A DNA stretch of 50,314 bases from Bacillota bacterium (GTDB taxonomy: Bacteria; Bacillota_I; Bacilli_A; Erysipelotrichales; Coprobacillaceae), in NCBI GenBank assembly GCA_030540195.1, contig JAUNWT010000007.1, positions 1-50,314 on the forward strand, written 5' to 3'. The notes under the pieces are model-generated. The model ran no database searches. It was given only the letters and a program-made list of their open reading frames with translations, and was not told where the DNA came from. Below, one piece after another: positions 42,021 to 50,124 of the stretch; the stretch's first letter is position 1, and every line of letters starts with the position of its first letter. Both the position numbers and the translations under genes were made by a program.

Positions 42021-42447
42021 ATGTATCCTCCTTTTCTAACGAACCATTTATTTTTTTCAACATATCAATCATTTCTTTTTGTTGTTTTTTGGAAAGACTT
42101 TGTAAAAGAACTTGATTACTTTCTTGACAAATTTGTTTGACAAGTTGTGTTTTTTCTTTTCCTAAAGGTGTTAAATGAATTTGAATAGAACGTTTATCAT
42201 GATTTTGATTTTTCTTTTCAATATAATTCATCTTTTCCATTTTATTGAGTAAAGAAGTTGTTGTTGATTTATCCACAATACATAACTTTCCTATTTCTTT
42301 AGGAGTAAGAGGTCCATATTCATCTAGACATTGTAAAATTTTACTTTGTCCTGGTAAAACATCAATTTGAATCGTTCTTTGATTGATCCATCTTTTTTGA
42401 TGATTAAAACATTTAAGTAATTGAAAATGAAATTGTGCTTCTAACAT
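42004..42447 (-). CDS. MarR family transcriptional regulator
   Basis: A 147-residue winged-helix protein. LDEYGPLTPKEIGKLCIVDKSTTTSLLNKMEKMNYIEKKN is the HTH and HDKRSIQIHLTPLGKEK the wing. Its N-terminal QFHFQLLKCFNHQKRWINQRTIQIDVLPGQSKIL is typical. The ATG follows AGGAGGTACTT. The 24-bp palindrome between its promoter and start is the likely autoregulatory operator. Confidence 0.93.
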   Translation of the reverse strand: MLEAQFHFQLLKCFNHQKRWINQRTIQIDVLPGQSKILQCLDEYGPLTPKEIGKLCIVDKSTTTSLLNKMEKMNYIEKKNQNHDKRSIQIHLTPLGKEKTQLVKQICQESNQVLLQSLSKKQQKEMIDMLKKINGSLEKEDTYGNTK

Positions 42448-42458
42448 AAGTACCTCCT

Positions 42459-42482
42459 ATATAGTTTGAATTCAAACTATAT
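42459..42482 (-). promoter_or_regulatory. 24-bp palindromic operator of marR-MATE-GNAT
   Basis: Perfect 12-base arms without spacer: 42459-42470 (ATATAGTTTGAA) and 42471-42482 (TTCAAACTATAT). It sits just downstream of the -10 TAAAAT (minus strand, 42486-42481), overlapping its last bases, and ends about 11 bases before the marR start codon. A half-site TTCAAAC recurs at 42525-42531 next to the divergent promoter. Confidence 0.85.
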
Positions 42483-42508
42483 TTTATACTTCTTTTTTTA
42501 GAAGTCAA
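42481..42508 (-). promoter_or_regulatory. Promoter of marR-MATE-GNAT operon
   Basis: On the minus strand, TTGACT (42508-42503), 16 bases, TAAAAT (42486-42481). Confidence 0.7.
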
Positions 42509-42513
42509 GACTA

Positions 42514-42522
42514 TGTTATAAT
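42514..42522 (+). promoter_or_regulatory. Extended -10 promoter of the Tim44-like gene
   Basis: TGTTATAAT, 22 bases before the start codon, with only a T-rich -35. The TTCAAAC half-site lies two bases downstream. Confidence 0.7.
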
Positions 42523-42544
42523 AATTCAAACGGGGGAAATATGT

Positions 42545-43270
42545 ATGAAAAAGATAATGATAATACTTTCAACATTTATAATAATCACTTTATTATTTAC
42601 AGGAAGCTGTTATGCTCGCGCTGGGGGAGGCGGAGGTTCTGGAAGTAGTGGTGGAGGAGGCTCTTCAAGTTCTGGAGGCAATAGTTATCATGATCATTAT
42701 TATGGAAGAAGAGGACGTTCAAATCCTATAGAAAGCATTATTATCACAGGTGTGGCTGTTTCGGGAATTTATGGATTAAATGCTTATCAAAGAAGACGAA
42801 AAGCACATTTGCTTCATCAAAGGACTAAAAAACAACTGGATATTTTAGATGATGAAGATGTTTTTTGGAATGAAGAAAGAATAAAAAAAGAAGTCAAACG
42901 TAATTATTTCATTATTCAAGAAGCTTGGTCAAAAAAAGATTTAGAAACTTTAAAAGATTATTTAACGCCACAACTATTCGATGCTTGGCAAACAAAGATG
43001 AACTGGTATGAGTTTCAAGGGAAAAGAAATGAACTTACAAATATAAAACTTATAAAGCAACATGTCGTTAATGTTTATGATAGTGAAAATGATGATGAAG
43101 ATTATTTTTGGGTCTATATTGAAGGAATGATGGATGATCTAACAATTGATGATCAAAATCAAGTGATTGAAAGTTATGATGGTGTTTTTGTGGAATATTG
43201 GAAATTTAAAAGATCAGGAAAATGTATTTTATTAGATGAAATTAGACAACAAGATGAATATGAAAATTAG
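42545..43270 (+). CDS. Secreted or membrane-bound Tim44-like domain protein with Gly/Ser linker
   Basis: A 241-residue protein: signal-type helix (about 4-21), a Gly/Ser-rich low-complexity stretch (about 26-46), a His/Arg segment, a second short hydrophobic helix (about 62-78), and a C-terminal alpha/beta domain (about 100-238). The last shows the Tim44/NTF2-like pattern EAWSKKDLETLKDYLTPQLFDAWQTKM and DGVFVEYWKFKRSG. Bacterial members lie on the cytoplasmic membrane; function unknown. GGGGGAA precedes the start. It is followed by a DUF4375-like gene and a GNAT gene in one run. Confidence 0.82.
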   Translation: MKKIMIILSTFIIITLLFTGSCYARAGGGGGSGSSGGGGSSSSGGNSYHDHYYGRRGRSNPIESIIITGVAVSGIYGLNAYQRRRKAHLLHQRTKKQLDILDDEDVFWNEERIKKEVKRNYFIIQEAWSKKDLETLKDYLTPQLFDAWQTKMNWYEFQGKRNELTNIKLIKQHVVNVYDSENDDEDYFWVYIEGMMDDLTIDDQNQVIESYDGVFVEYWKFKRSGKCILLDEIRQQDEYEN

Positions 43271-43282
43271 AGGAAATAAAAG

Positions 43283-43876
43283 ATGAATAAGAAAACAAAA
43301 ATAATTGGAATTATAGGGATAAGTGTTCTTTTAGGAGCTTTTGTTTTGGGGCGTGTAAAAGAAAAAGTAGATGATTTTAATCAAAGTCCTACAAAACAAA
43401 TGTGGGATCTTTATAAGGTAAGTGAAAAGATTTCTCAAACACCTTTAAAAGAACTCTTAAACCAAGAAATAACCGACACAACCATTGATGAAGTATATCT
43501 TCGTTTATGTGATTTATGTGAAGATGGTTATAAACTGAATCAAATCAATGAATATCAAAGAAATTTCTGGCTTGTTTATAATTTTAATGGAGAAACAGGA
43601 AATGGTGGTATTGAACAATTTCTTTATAATTGTCATGATCAAATTGATATTACACTACAAACTTTACAAGATGTCCATTTGGAAAACAGTATACGTTATT
43701 TAGCTGAGTCAAAAGAGATTTATCCTGAAAAAATAGAAATGTATAGTAATGATGAAATTACAGAAAAACTCAATCAAAAAGATGATACTTATTATGATGA
43801 AAGTGAAAAGGAATGTTATGCATTCTTATTTCAATATTTAAAAGAAAATAAAGAATATTTTATGAAAGAAAGTTAA
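43283..43876 (+). CDS. DUF4375/DMP19-like protein with N-terminal membrane helix
   Basis: A 197-residue protein with one hydrophobic helix (about 7-24) and a soluble domain. NGETGNGGIEQFLYNCHDQIDITLQTLQDV matches the hallmark of DMP19/DUF4375 proteins (GG-x-x-QF-x-x-N), and the C-terminal part is acidic (DDTYYDESEKECY). No enzymatic function is known; related proteins are often immunity-like. It follows the Tim44-like gene by 12 bases. Confidence 0.75.
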   Translation: MNKKTKIIGIIGISVLLGAFVLGRVKEKVDDFNQSPTKQMWDLYKVSEKISQTPLKELLNQEITDTTIDEVYLRLCDLCEDGYKLNQINEYQRNFWLVYNFNGETGNGGIEQFLYNCHDQIDITLQTLQDVHLENSIRYLAESKEIYPEKIEMYSNDEITEKLNQKDDTYYDESEKECYAFLFQYLKENKEYFMKES

Positions 43877-43882
43877 TAGGAA

Positions 43883-44419
43883 ATGAAAGATTATATTATT
43901 AGAAAAGCAAACGAAACAGATCTAGAAGCTATTTCAACGATTTATGAAAAAATTCATGATTTAGAAGAAAAAGGAAAACAAACAATTGGCTGGATAAGAA
44001 ATGTCTATCCAACGAAACAAACAGCAAGTGATGCTATCAAAAGAAAAGAGATGTTTGTTTTGGAGAAAAGGGATAAAGTCATGGCTTCAGCAATCCTCAA
44101 TCAACAACAAGTCGATGCTTATAAAAATGGAAAGTGGCATAATCAAGTTCAAGATGAAGATGTTTGTGTCTTACATACATTAGTGATTTCACCTGATATT
44201 TCAGGGAAAGGTTATGGGAAAATCTTTGTCAAGTTTTATGAAGAATATGCAAGAAAAATGGGATGGAATGAACTAAGAATGGATACAAATGAAAGAAATC
44301 AAATTGCCCGTTCTTTGTATAAAAAATTAGGTTATCAAGAAATTGGAATTGTCCCAACGGTGTTTAATGGCATACCAGATGTCAATTTAGTGCTTTTAGA
44401 AAAGTATTTAAATAAATAA
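43883..44419 (+). CDS. GNAT family N-acetyltransferase
   Basis: A 178-residue acetyltransferase: IIRKANETDLEAISTIYEKI at the start, LHTLVISPDISGKGYGKIFVKFYEEYARKMG with the acetyl-CoA loop, RMDTNERNQIARSLYKKLGYQEIG at the end. Substrate unknown. It follows the DUF4375-like gene by 6 bases. It is the third GNAT gene of the window and not closely similar to the others. Confidence 0.88.
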   Translation: MKDYIIRKANETDLEAISTIYEKIHDLEEKGKQTIGWIRNVYPTKQTASDAIKRKEMFVLEKRDKVMASAILNQQQVDAYKNGKWHNQVQDEDVCVLHTLVISPDISGKGYGKIFVKFYEEYARKMGWNELRMDTNERNQIARSLYKKLGYQEIGIVPTVFNGIPDVNLVLLEKYLNK

Positions 44420-44447
44420 TTGTGATTCAAAAAGAAGTTGTTATAAT
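44420..44447 (+). promoter_or_regulatory. Promoter of the amidohydrolase gene
   Basis: TTGTGA (44420-44425), 16 bases and TATAAT (44442-44447), with extended TG at 44439-44440. Confidence 0.75.
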
Positions 44448-44530
44448 AGATTTAATAAACAATATGTTTATTTTCAAAATAATGTGAGGTGAAAAATTAT
44501 TATCATATCAATTTGAAAGGAGACTATAAA

Positions 44531-45499
44531 ATGACAAAACAAATAATTGATATCCACTCACATTTTTTAACACCTGAATATCTTACGATGTTAGATCAAC
44601 ATCAAGCTTTATTAGAAGATGGGTTCCCACTTCCTCAATATAATCATCAAGACCATCTTAAATTAATGAAAGATTGTTCTATTGAATGGACTTTACTTTC
44701 TATTTCTTCACCACATCCTTATTTTAAAGAAAGTGAAGAAGAATCATTAAAGATGTGTCGGCATCTTAATGAAAAAATGGCTCAACTAAAAAAAGATGAT
44801 CCTAAACATTTTGGTTTTCAAGCCTGCCTGCCACTTCCAAATGTGGATGCTGCAATACAAGAAGCTATTTATACTTTAGACATTTTAAAAGCAGAGGGTA
44901 TTAACTTTCCTAGTAATAGTCGAGGACTTTACTTAGGAGATCCAAAGCTAGAACCTTTGATGGAAGAATTGAATAAACGCCATGCTCTTTGTAATATTCA
45001 TCCACATCGTCCTGAACCTATCAATGAAGATGTTTTTACTGCAGGACCTGTTCCTTTATTTGAATTTATCGCTGATACGACGCGTGCGATCTTAAATTTA
45101 ATAGGAAACGATGTTATTTTACGTTATCCAAATATTACCTGGATCATTCCTCATTGTGGCTCTTTTTTACCAAATATTTATGAGCGTTTTATTGGAATGT
45201 CAAAAATATTAATACCACAAAAAATGATGAAGGAAGTAGATGTTGAAGCAAGCTTTAAAAAGCTTTATTTTGATATAGCCGGTAATCCTGCACCACAACT
45301 TTTAAAATGGTTACTTACAATTACAACCCCAGATCATATAATGTATGGAAGCGATTTTCCATTTACGCCTGCAAAACAAATTGAAACAAATCTAGAGACA
45401 TTAGTGAAGATGTTAGATGAAGAGGATTTAAAATCGTATAAAGAAATGATTTTATTTAAAAATGCGCAACAATTGTTTTTTAAAAGCGACTCAAAATGA
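44531..45499 (+). CDS. Amidohydrolase family protein (ACMSD-like, amidohydrolase 2)
   Basis: A 322-residue TIM-barrel metal enzyme. Metal-binding IDIHSHFL opens the protein; the strand-end motifs NIHPHRPEP, WIIPHCGSFLP and MYGSDFPFTP (catalytic Asp) follow in order. This is the family of aminocarboxymuconate-semialdehyde decarboxylase and related hydrolases/decarboxylases of aromatic acids, so the substrate is open. ATG 44531 follows AAAGGAGA; the frame is open from a GTG at 44489. The stop lies in a bidirectional terminator stem. Confidence 0.88.
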   Translation: MTKQIIDIHSHFLTPEYLTMLDQHQALLEDGFPLPQYNHQDHLKLMKDCSIEWTLLSISSPHPYFKESEEESLKMCRHLNEKMAQLKKDDPKHFGFQACLPLPNVDAAIQEAIYTLDILKAEGINFPSNSRGLYLGDPKLEPLMEELNKRHALCNIHPHRPEPINEDVFTAGPVPLFEFIADTTRAILNLIGNDVILRYPNITWIIPHCGSFLPNIYERFIGMSKILIPQKMMKEVDVEASFKKLYFDIAGNPAPQLLKWLLTITTPDHIMYGSDFPFTPAKQIETNLETLVKMLDEEDLKSYKEMILFKNAQQLFFKSDSK

Positions 45500-45508
45500 G
45501 TCGTTTTT
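45482..45508. terminator. Bidirectional terminator that contains both convergent stop codons
   Basis: CGACTC (45487-45492) pairs with GAGTCG (45498-45503) around AAAAT, extended by A/T pairs. The rightward TGA is 45497-45499 and the leftward TGA is 45493-45491. Confidence 0.87.
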
Positions 45509-46012
45509 AAAATAGAGAAGCATTTGTTCGATTGCTTTTAAATTATCATTTTTGTTTTTTTCTATGATCCAAGTTTCATTATGGTAAGGAATAATAATTT
45601 TATTGATTTTTAAAGAAGCATTTTTTAAATAAGATGAAGGAATTTGTACAAGTTGATTTCCTTTGCGGTCATAAAAAGTTAATCCTGATTGCCAATAGGC
45701 AAGTAAATACATTTTATGGACTCTTTTATAAGTGATATAAAGTAGTAAAATGATTAAAATGTAACATAAAGCAACCATATCAAAATGATATACTTGTAAT
45801 TGAATGAAAATGCATAATAATAAAACAGCTATTAAAATAGGTGATACCAATAAAAAAGCATAAGCTTGATAATAACCGGATACAAAAAGATGAGGTTTAT
45901 TATAGATAGCTTCTTCTTGTTGTATCTTTTTATGAGTTGTTTTGGTAATTATTTTTTCTGTTTGTTTTTCAATTGATTTAGTTATTAATTCTTGAATTAT
46001 ATGATTGAACAT
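45491..46012 (-). CDS. Two-span membrane protein, unknown function
   Basis: A 173-residue protein: charged helical N-terminus with many Lys/Glu/Gln (1-40), two adjacent membrane segments (about 52-70 and 75-95), then a beta-rich cytoplasmic tail (LTFYDRKGNQLVQIPSSYLKNASLKINKIIIPYHNETWIIEK) that looks like a small PH-like domain. YcxB-type proteins have this layout, but I cannot assign a family. GAGGTGA precedes the ATG. Transcribed alone. Confidence 0.75.
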   Translation of the reverse strand: MFNHIIQELITKSIEKQTEKIITKTTHKKIQQEEAIYNKPHLFVSGYYQAYAFLLVSPILIAVLLLCIFIQLQVYHFDMVALCYILIILLLYITYKRVHKMYLLAYWQSGLTFYDRKGNQLVQIPSSYLKNASLKINKIIIPYHNETWIIEKNKNDNLKAIEQMLLYFKNDSF

Positions 46013-46118
46013 AAAATCACCTCATCTATAAAGTAACATAAAAATAACTTGATAAAAATAATGAAAGAGGTTACATTTATATATTTTTTATGTTATTGTA
46101 AGAAACGGAGGAAATTTT

Positions 46119-46886
46119 ATGGATTATGAATTATTAGAAAAAGCGGCCATGACAAAATATGAAATGTCAAAGAATGATCCGTTTCGTTTTTTTATAAGAA
46201 GTATTGTGGCAGGACTTTATTTAGGACTTGCGACCATCTTATCTTATACGTTAGCGGTTTTACTTGTAGAACATCATGTTATTGCGGCCAAGATTGCTTT
46301 TGCGGGAGCTTTTGGAATTGGGTTAGTAATTATTGTTTTGCTTGGATCAGAGTTGTTTACGGGAAATTGTTTTACGACGATGTTTCCGGTTTATCATAAA
46401 AAATTAAGATTTTTAGAGATTTTACCAATGTGGGGAATTTGTTATGTAGGAAACTTTGTGGGTATTGCCTTGATTTGTTTTTTATTTATTAAAAGTGGTG
46501 TCAATCATGAAGCAATGAATCAATACCTTGCAAACGTCGTTTCAAATAAATTAAGTTTTGATTGTTTAGAACTTTTTATTAAAGGAATTTTATGTAACTT
46601 TATTGTTTGTGCAGCAGCTTTTGTCGGCATGAAATTGAAAGAGGAAACCGCTAAAACATTTATTATGATGATTATTGTCATGACTTTTGTTTTACCAGGA
46701 TTTGAACATAGTATTGCGAATATGGGAACTTTTTCTATGACCTTTACTGCTCTTGGTACAGGAATTTCTTGGAGTGGGGTAGGATTACATATGGTCTTAT
46801 CAACATTAGGAAATATTATAGGTGGAAGTGTTCTCCTTGGCTTACCTATCTATTTAATGATTCGACCAAAAAAATCTAGCAAATAA
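46119..46886 (+). CDS. Formate/nitrite transporter family channel
   Basis: A 255-residue, six-helix FNT protein. It shows AGLYLGLATILSYTL, GSELFTGNCFTTMF (the broken-helix pore motif), a CNFIVCAAAFVG stretch and HSIANMGTFSMTF with the central pore His. FNT channels carry formate, nitrite, hydrosulfide or lactate; in a fermenting gut Firmicute, formate is a reasonable guess. GGAGG precedes the ATG. It is monocistronic and ends in a strong hairpin. Confidence 0.93.
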   Translation: MDYELLEKAAMTKYEMSKNDPFRFFIRSIVAGLYLGLATILSYTLAVLLVEHHVIAAKIAFAGAFGIGLVIIVLLGSELFTGNCFTTMFPVYHKKLRFLEILPMWGICYVGNFVGIALICFLFIKSGVNHEAMNQYLANVVSNKLSFDCLELFIKGILCNFIVCAAAFVGMKLKEETAKTFIMMIIVMTFVLPGFEHSIANMGTFSMTFTALGTGISWSGVGLHMVLSTLGNIIGGSVLLGLPIYLMIRPKKSSK

Positions 46887-46899
46887 GCTAGATTTTTTT
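46868..46899. terminator. Bidirectional terminator between the FNT channel and ChbG genes
   Basis: Thirteen-base arms, 46868-46880 (seven A then TCTAGC) and 46887-46899 (GCTAGA then seven T), loop of six. The loop contains the FNT stop. Confidence 0.92.
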
Positions 46900-47616
46900 A
46901 ATGTCTTGATAATTAATCAATTCAATATTTTTTATCATTTCTTTGACTTTTTGACTACATAAGATGTCTAATTCATGAGCGCGTTTTAAATTATAAGAAG
47001 ATATTTGGTATAGTTTCCAATCAATCATAGCTGGATGACACATCAATTCATAATTTTCAACTTCTTTATGTAAAATCGTATCAATCATTTCAAAGGTGGC
47101 ATCTTGATTATAGAAAAGTTCTTCAAAATAAACCGGTTCAAAATCTTTTTGTAAGTGTGTTTCTTGACGAATTGGAAGATCGTATTCATGAGCAAGTTTT
47201 AAAACGACATCTCTATTGCTTTTAAGTAAATGGACATGATGATGAGAATCTAAGTGGGTTGGCTTATGTCCCATAATGTCTATAAACTTTTCAATTTGAG
47301 CTTTCCATTCTTGATACAGTTCTTCTTGTAATACAATCGCTTCTCGATTTTTATAAGTATCTCTTGATTTGAAATTTCCTTTGTCATCAACAAAGCTAAC
47401 TTTCGTTAAAGGACTTCCTACGGTAATATTTAAATGAACACCTAAACCTAAATGAGGATAGGCTTTTGTCATTTCTAAATAGTTTTCAATATTTTCCATA
47501 TTCATCATACAGGTTGTTGAAGTTAAAATACCCTCTCTATGCGCTTTTAAAATACCTAAACATACACCTTCTGATAACCCAAAATCATCCGCGTTAACAA
47601 TTAATTTTTTAATCAT
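46888..47616 (-). CDS. ChbG/HpnK-type carbohydrate deacetylase (YdjC family)
   Basis: A 242-residue metal-dependent deacetylase. It has the family start LIVNADDFGLSEGVCLGILKAHREGILTSTTCMMNM with metal-ligand Asp, LGVHLNITVGSPL, and PTHLDSHHHVHL with the His ligands; ELMCHPA lies near the end. Members remove N-acetyl groups from chitooligosaccharides, as ChbG does with diacetylchitobiose. No phosphotransferase system or chitobiase genes are near, so the substrate is open. AGGAGG precedes the start. Confidence 0.92.
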   Translation of the reverse strand: MIKKLIVNADDFGLSEGVCLGILKAHREGILTSTTCMMNMENIENYLEMTKAYPHLGLGVHLNITVGSPLTKVSFVDDKGNFKSRDTYKNREAIVLQEELYQEWKAQIEKFIDIMGHKPTHLDSHHHVHLLKSNRDVVLKLAHEYDLPIRQETHLQKDFEPVYFEELFYNQDATFEMIDTILHKEVENYELMCHPAMIDWKLYQISSYNLKRAHELDILCSQKVKEMIKNIELINYQDIKKI

Positions 47617-47705
47617 AACGAACCTCCTAAAGATATTATAAAGAAAATAAGTGAACTATGATACAAAAAATGCTAAAATACATACAAAGAAAGTGAGATG
47701 AAAAT

Positions 47706-48290
47706 ATGAAAGAACTCATAGTAGCGACAACCAATCAAGGAAAAGTTAAAGAAATTCAAGCAATGTTGAAAGATTTAAACATCGAAGTTAAATCTTTAAA
47801 AGATGTTTATGATGAAGTACCTGACATTGTTGAAGATGGAAAGACTTTCAAAGAAAATGCTTTGATCAAAGCTCAATATGTTGCTAATGATTTACATAAA
47901 ATTGTTTTAGCCGATGATAGTGGTATTGAAATTGATGCTTTTGGAAAATTACCAGGAATCTATTCAGCACGTTTTTTAGGAAAAGATACCCCTTATCCTG
48001 TTATCAATCAAGCTATCATTGATGCTGTTGCAGGAAAAGAAAGAACATGCCGCTTTGTATGTGCTTTAGCCTTATGCATCCCAGATCAAGAACCTATCTT
48101 AATTCAAGAAACTTTTGAAGGAGAAATCAATGATCATATTGCCGGTGTCAATGGATTTGGCTATGATCCTATTTTCTATTTCCCACCTTGTCAAAAAACA
48201 AGTGCCGAAATGACTTTAGAAGAAAAAAATAAGTACTCACATCGTGCCAAAGCACTTAAAAAATTATATACTATTTTAAAAGAATTATAG
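47706..48290 (+). CDS. rdgB: XTP/dITP diphosphatase (HAM1/RdgB)
   Basis: A 194-residue house-cleaning pyrophosphatase removing dITP, XTP and similar deaminated nucleotides. ATTNQGKVKEI at the start, DIVEDGKTFKENALIKA, VLADDSGIEIDAFGKLPGIYSARFLG and GVNGFGYDPIFYFPP, then the C-terminal SHRAKALKKL, are all family signatures. It is followed 12 bases later by trmL, with which it forms an operon. Confidence 0.97.
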   Translation: MKELIVATTNQGKVKEIQAMLKDLNIEVKSLKDVYDEVPDIVEDGKTFKENALIKAQYVANDLHKIVLADDSGIEIDAFGKLPGIYSARFLGKDTPYPVINQAIIDAVAGKERTCRFVCALALCIPDQEPILIQETFEGEINDHIAGVNGFGYDPIFYFPPCQKTSAEMTLEEKNKYSHRAKALKKLYTILKEL

Positions 48291-48302
48291 AAGGAGATAA
48301 AA

Positions 48303-48812
48303 ATGAACCATATTGTATTAGTACATCCAGCAATTCCTCAAAATACTGGAAATATCATGAGAACATGTGTGGCAACCAACACAGCGCTACATATTATTAA
48401 ACCAATGTCATTTGATTTAGATGATAAAAAAATGAAAAGAGCAGGACTTGATTATATTAAAGATCTAGATTTACATGTCTATGAATCTTATGAAGAATTC
48501 AAAGCGAAAAACCCAGGAGAATATCATTTCTTTACGCGTTATTCAAAACTTTGTTATACCGATCAAGATTATAGTGATAGCTCTAAGGAACATTATTTAT
48601 TCTTTGGACATGAACATGATGGCATTCCTAAAGAAATTTTAAAAGAAAATTTAGATCGTTGCGTCCGCATCCCTATGTCTGATAAAGTAAGAAGTCTTAA
48701 TTTATCCAACTGTGCTGCTCTTACGATTTATGAAGTCTTAAGACAACAGGATTATCCAAACCTTTCTAAAGTAGAAGTACAAAAAGGTGAAGAATTTTTA
48801 TATGAGTTATAG
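48303..48812 (+). CDS. trmL: tRNA (cytidine(34)-2'-O)-methyltransferase
   Basis: A 169-residue SPOUT methyltransferase that modifies the wobble base of certain Leu tRNAs. It has HIVLVHPAIPQNTGNIMRTCVATNTALHIIKPM, FGHEHDGIP and the trefoil-knot end RIPMSDKVRSLNLSNCAALTIYEVLRQ. AGAAGGAGAT precedes the start. Its last codons overlap the next gene. Confidence 0.95.
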   Translation: MNHIVLVHPAIPQNTGNIMRTCVATNTALHIIKPMSFDLDDKKMKRAGLDYIKDLDLHVYESYEEFKAKNPGEYHFFTRYSKLCYTDQDYSDSSKEHYLFFGHEHDGIPKEILKENLDRCVRIPMSDKVRSLNLSNCAALTIYEVLRQQDYPNLSKVEVQKGEEFLYEL

Positions 48813-49467
48813 TAAAAAAGATATACTGACAAGTATATCTTTCATGCTATTTATCATTTCTTTTGCGATTGTCTTTGTTGTCTTTTTTAAACCACTTTAT
48901 TATTTTGATATTCATCATTTAAAACTTGTTGAAAATACCCATTATACGTACCAACAAATAAAAGAAAACTATCAAATCTTAATTCATTATCAATCCATCT
49001 TTTATCAAGGAAAGCTTGTTTTTAAAGATTTTATTATGTCAAAGGGTGGACGTATTCATTTCGAAGAAGTAAAACGTATTTTTGAAGTGATTCAAGTTAT
49101 CTGTCTGCTTACTTTTTGTACAACTTCTATTTTGATTTATAAACAAATCAAACAAAAAGAATATCGTTTTTTTAAACTAACAGCCATTTTAACGATTGTT
49201 ATTCCTTTGATTTTAGGTTTCTTTGCCTTTATTGATTTTGATCGTTTATTTATTACTTTTCATCAACTTGTTTTTAGTAATGATTATTGGCTTTTTAATC
49301 CAAGCCTTGATCCAATTATTAATATTTTACCTGAAAGTTTCTTTATGCATTGTTTTATACTGATTGTTTTTATTGTTTTACTTAGCGCATTTATTTGTTA
49401 TAAAATTTATCAACATTATCAAAAAAAGATTCTAACTATTGATAATCATGAATCGTATATTCTTTGA
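48802..49467 (+). CDS. DUF1461 / TIGR01906 family integral membrane protein
   Basis: A 221-residue protein with about five hydrophobic segments: an N-terminal helix (about 12-32), an extracytoplasmic region of about 70 residues, then helices near 98-117, 128-147 and 191-211. The extracytoplasmic part (HYTYQQIKENYQILIHYQSIFYQGKL, FHFxEVKRIFEV-like) and HxxxFSNDYWLFNPSLDPIINILPESFF match the TIGR01906/DUF1461 family. Function unknown. I chose ATG 48802 (MSYSKKD) because AAAGGTGAAG lies upstream; GTG 48787 falls in that site. It overlaps trmL by 11 bases and runs 32 bases into the convergent gene. Confidence 0.85.
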   Translation: MSYSKKDILTSISFMLFIISFAIVFVVFFKPLYYFDIHHLKLVENTHYTYQQIKENYQILIHYQSIFYQGKLVFKDFIMSKGGRIHFEEVKRIFEVIQVICLLTFCTTSILIYKQIKQKEYRFFKLTAILTIVIPLILGFFAFIDFDRLFITFHQLVFSNDYWLFNPSLDPIINILPESFFMHCFILIVFIVLLSAFICYKIYQHYQKKILTIDNHESYIL

Positions 49468-50107
49468 TTTGATTATATTTTTTATAACGCAATGTTTTAA
49501 AAAACATATAAATAAATAAAAGAAGATGAATAAGACTGATACTTAAATAAATAAGATTTTGATATTGAAAGTATAAATAGTAAAAAAGACAAATAATGAT
49601 TAAATCAACAACATAACAATAAAAAGGAATCTGGCTTGAAAAAAGTTTTGCTTTTTTAAGCATCTTTAAAAGCTTCGTACGATCAATTAATAAAATATCA
49701 TTGACAGAAGCAAGCTGATAAGCAGCTTCTGTAAAATAAGAATTCGTAATGACAATTGCACGATCTAAATGATAGTAAGAAATGCCGCCATAAGCTTGTT
49801 GAATGGCGTTTACACCAATGTTCTTTTGATATCTTTTACATTGAAAGCCATAAGAAACATGATTCTTTTTTGCTAGAAGATCAATACCATAATCACCACT
49901 TGCTTGAGTGATTTTAACGGAATGATAACCACTTTTAATCAAAAGTTTTTGAATCACTAATTCAAATTCAAATCCTGTAAGTTGATCAATTTTATTTTCA
50001 TCGATATGTAAACAAAAAATATTTTTATAAAATTGGAAAGTCCAATGAATAAGTGTTTTTAAAAACCAATATGGATATAAAAGACAAATTTTATAAATAA
50101 AAGACAT
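49436..50107 (-). CDS. Membrane-anchored Mrr-like restriction endonuclease domain protein
   Basis: A 223-residue protein: an N-terminal hydrophobic/amphipathic stretch (about 5-35), a PD-(D/E)xK nuclease domain (about 40-160) and two C-terminal membrane helices (about 163-181 and 186-210). Nuclease residues are visible: Glu in LTGFEFELVIQKLL, Asp in ASGDYGIDLLAKK, and QCK in YGFQCKRY, the Mrr_cat pattern. Mrr-type enzymes cut modified DNA (type IV restriction), though membrane-linked members have unknown targets. GAGGTGA precedes the ATG. Confidence 0.85.
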   Translation of the reverse strand: MSFIYKICLLYPYWFLKTLIHWTFQFYKNIFCLHIDENKIDQLTGFEFELVIQKLLIKSGYHSVKITQASGDYGIDLLAKKNHVSYGFQCKRYQKNIGVNAIQQAYGGISYYHLDRAIVITNSYFTEAAYQLASVNDILLIDRTKLLKMLKKAKLFSSQIPFYCYVVDLIIICLFYYLYFQYQNLIYLSISLIHLLLFIYMFFKTLRYKKYNQIKEYTIHDYQ

Positions 50108-50124
50108 AAATTCACCTCTTCGTG

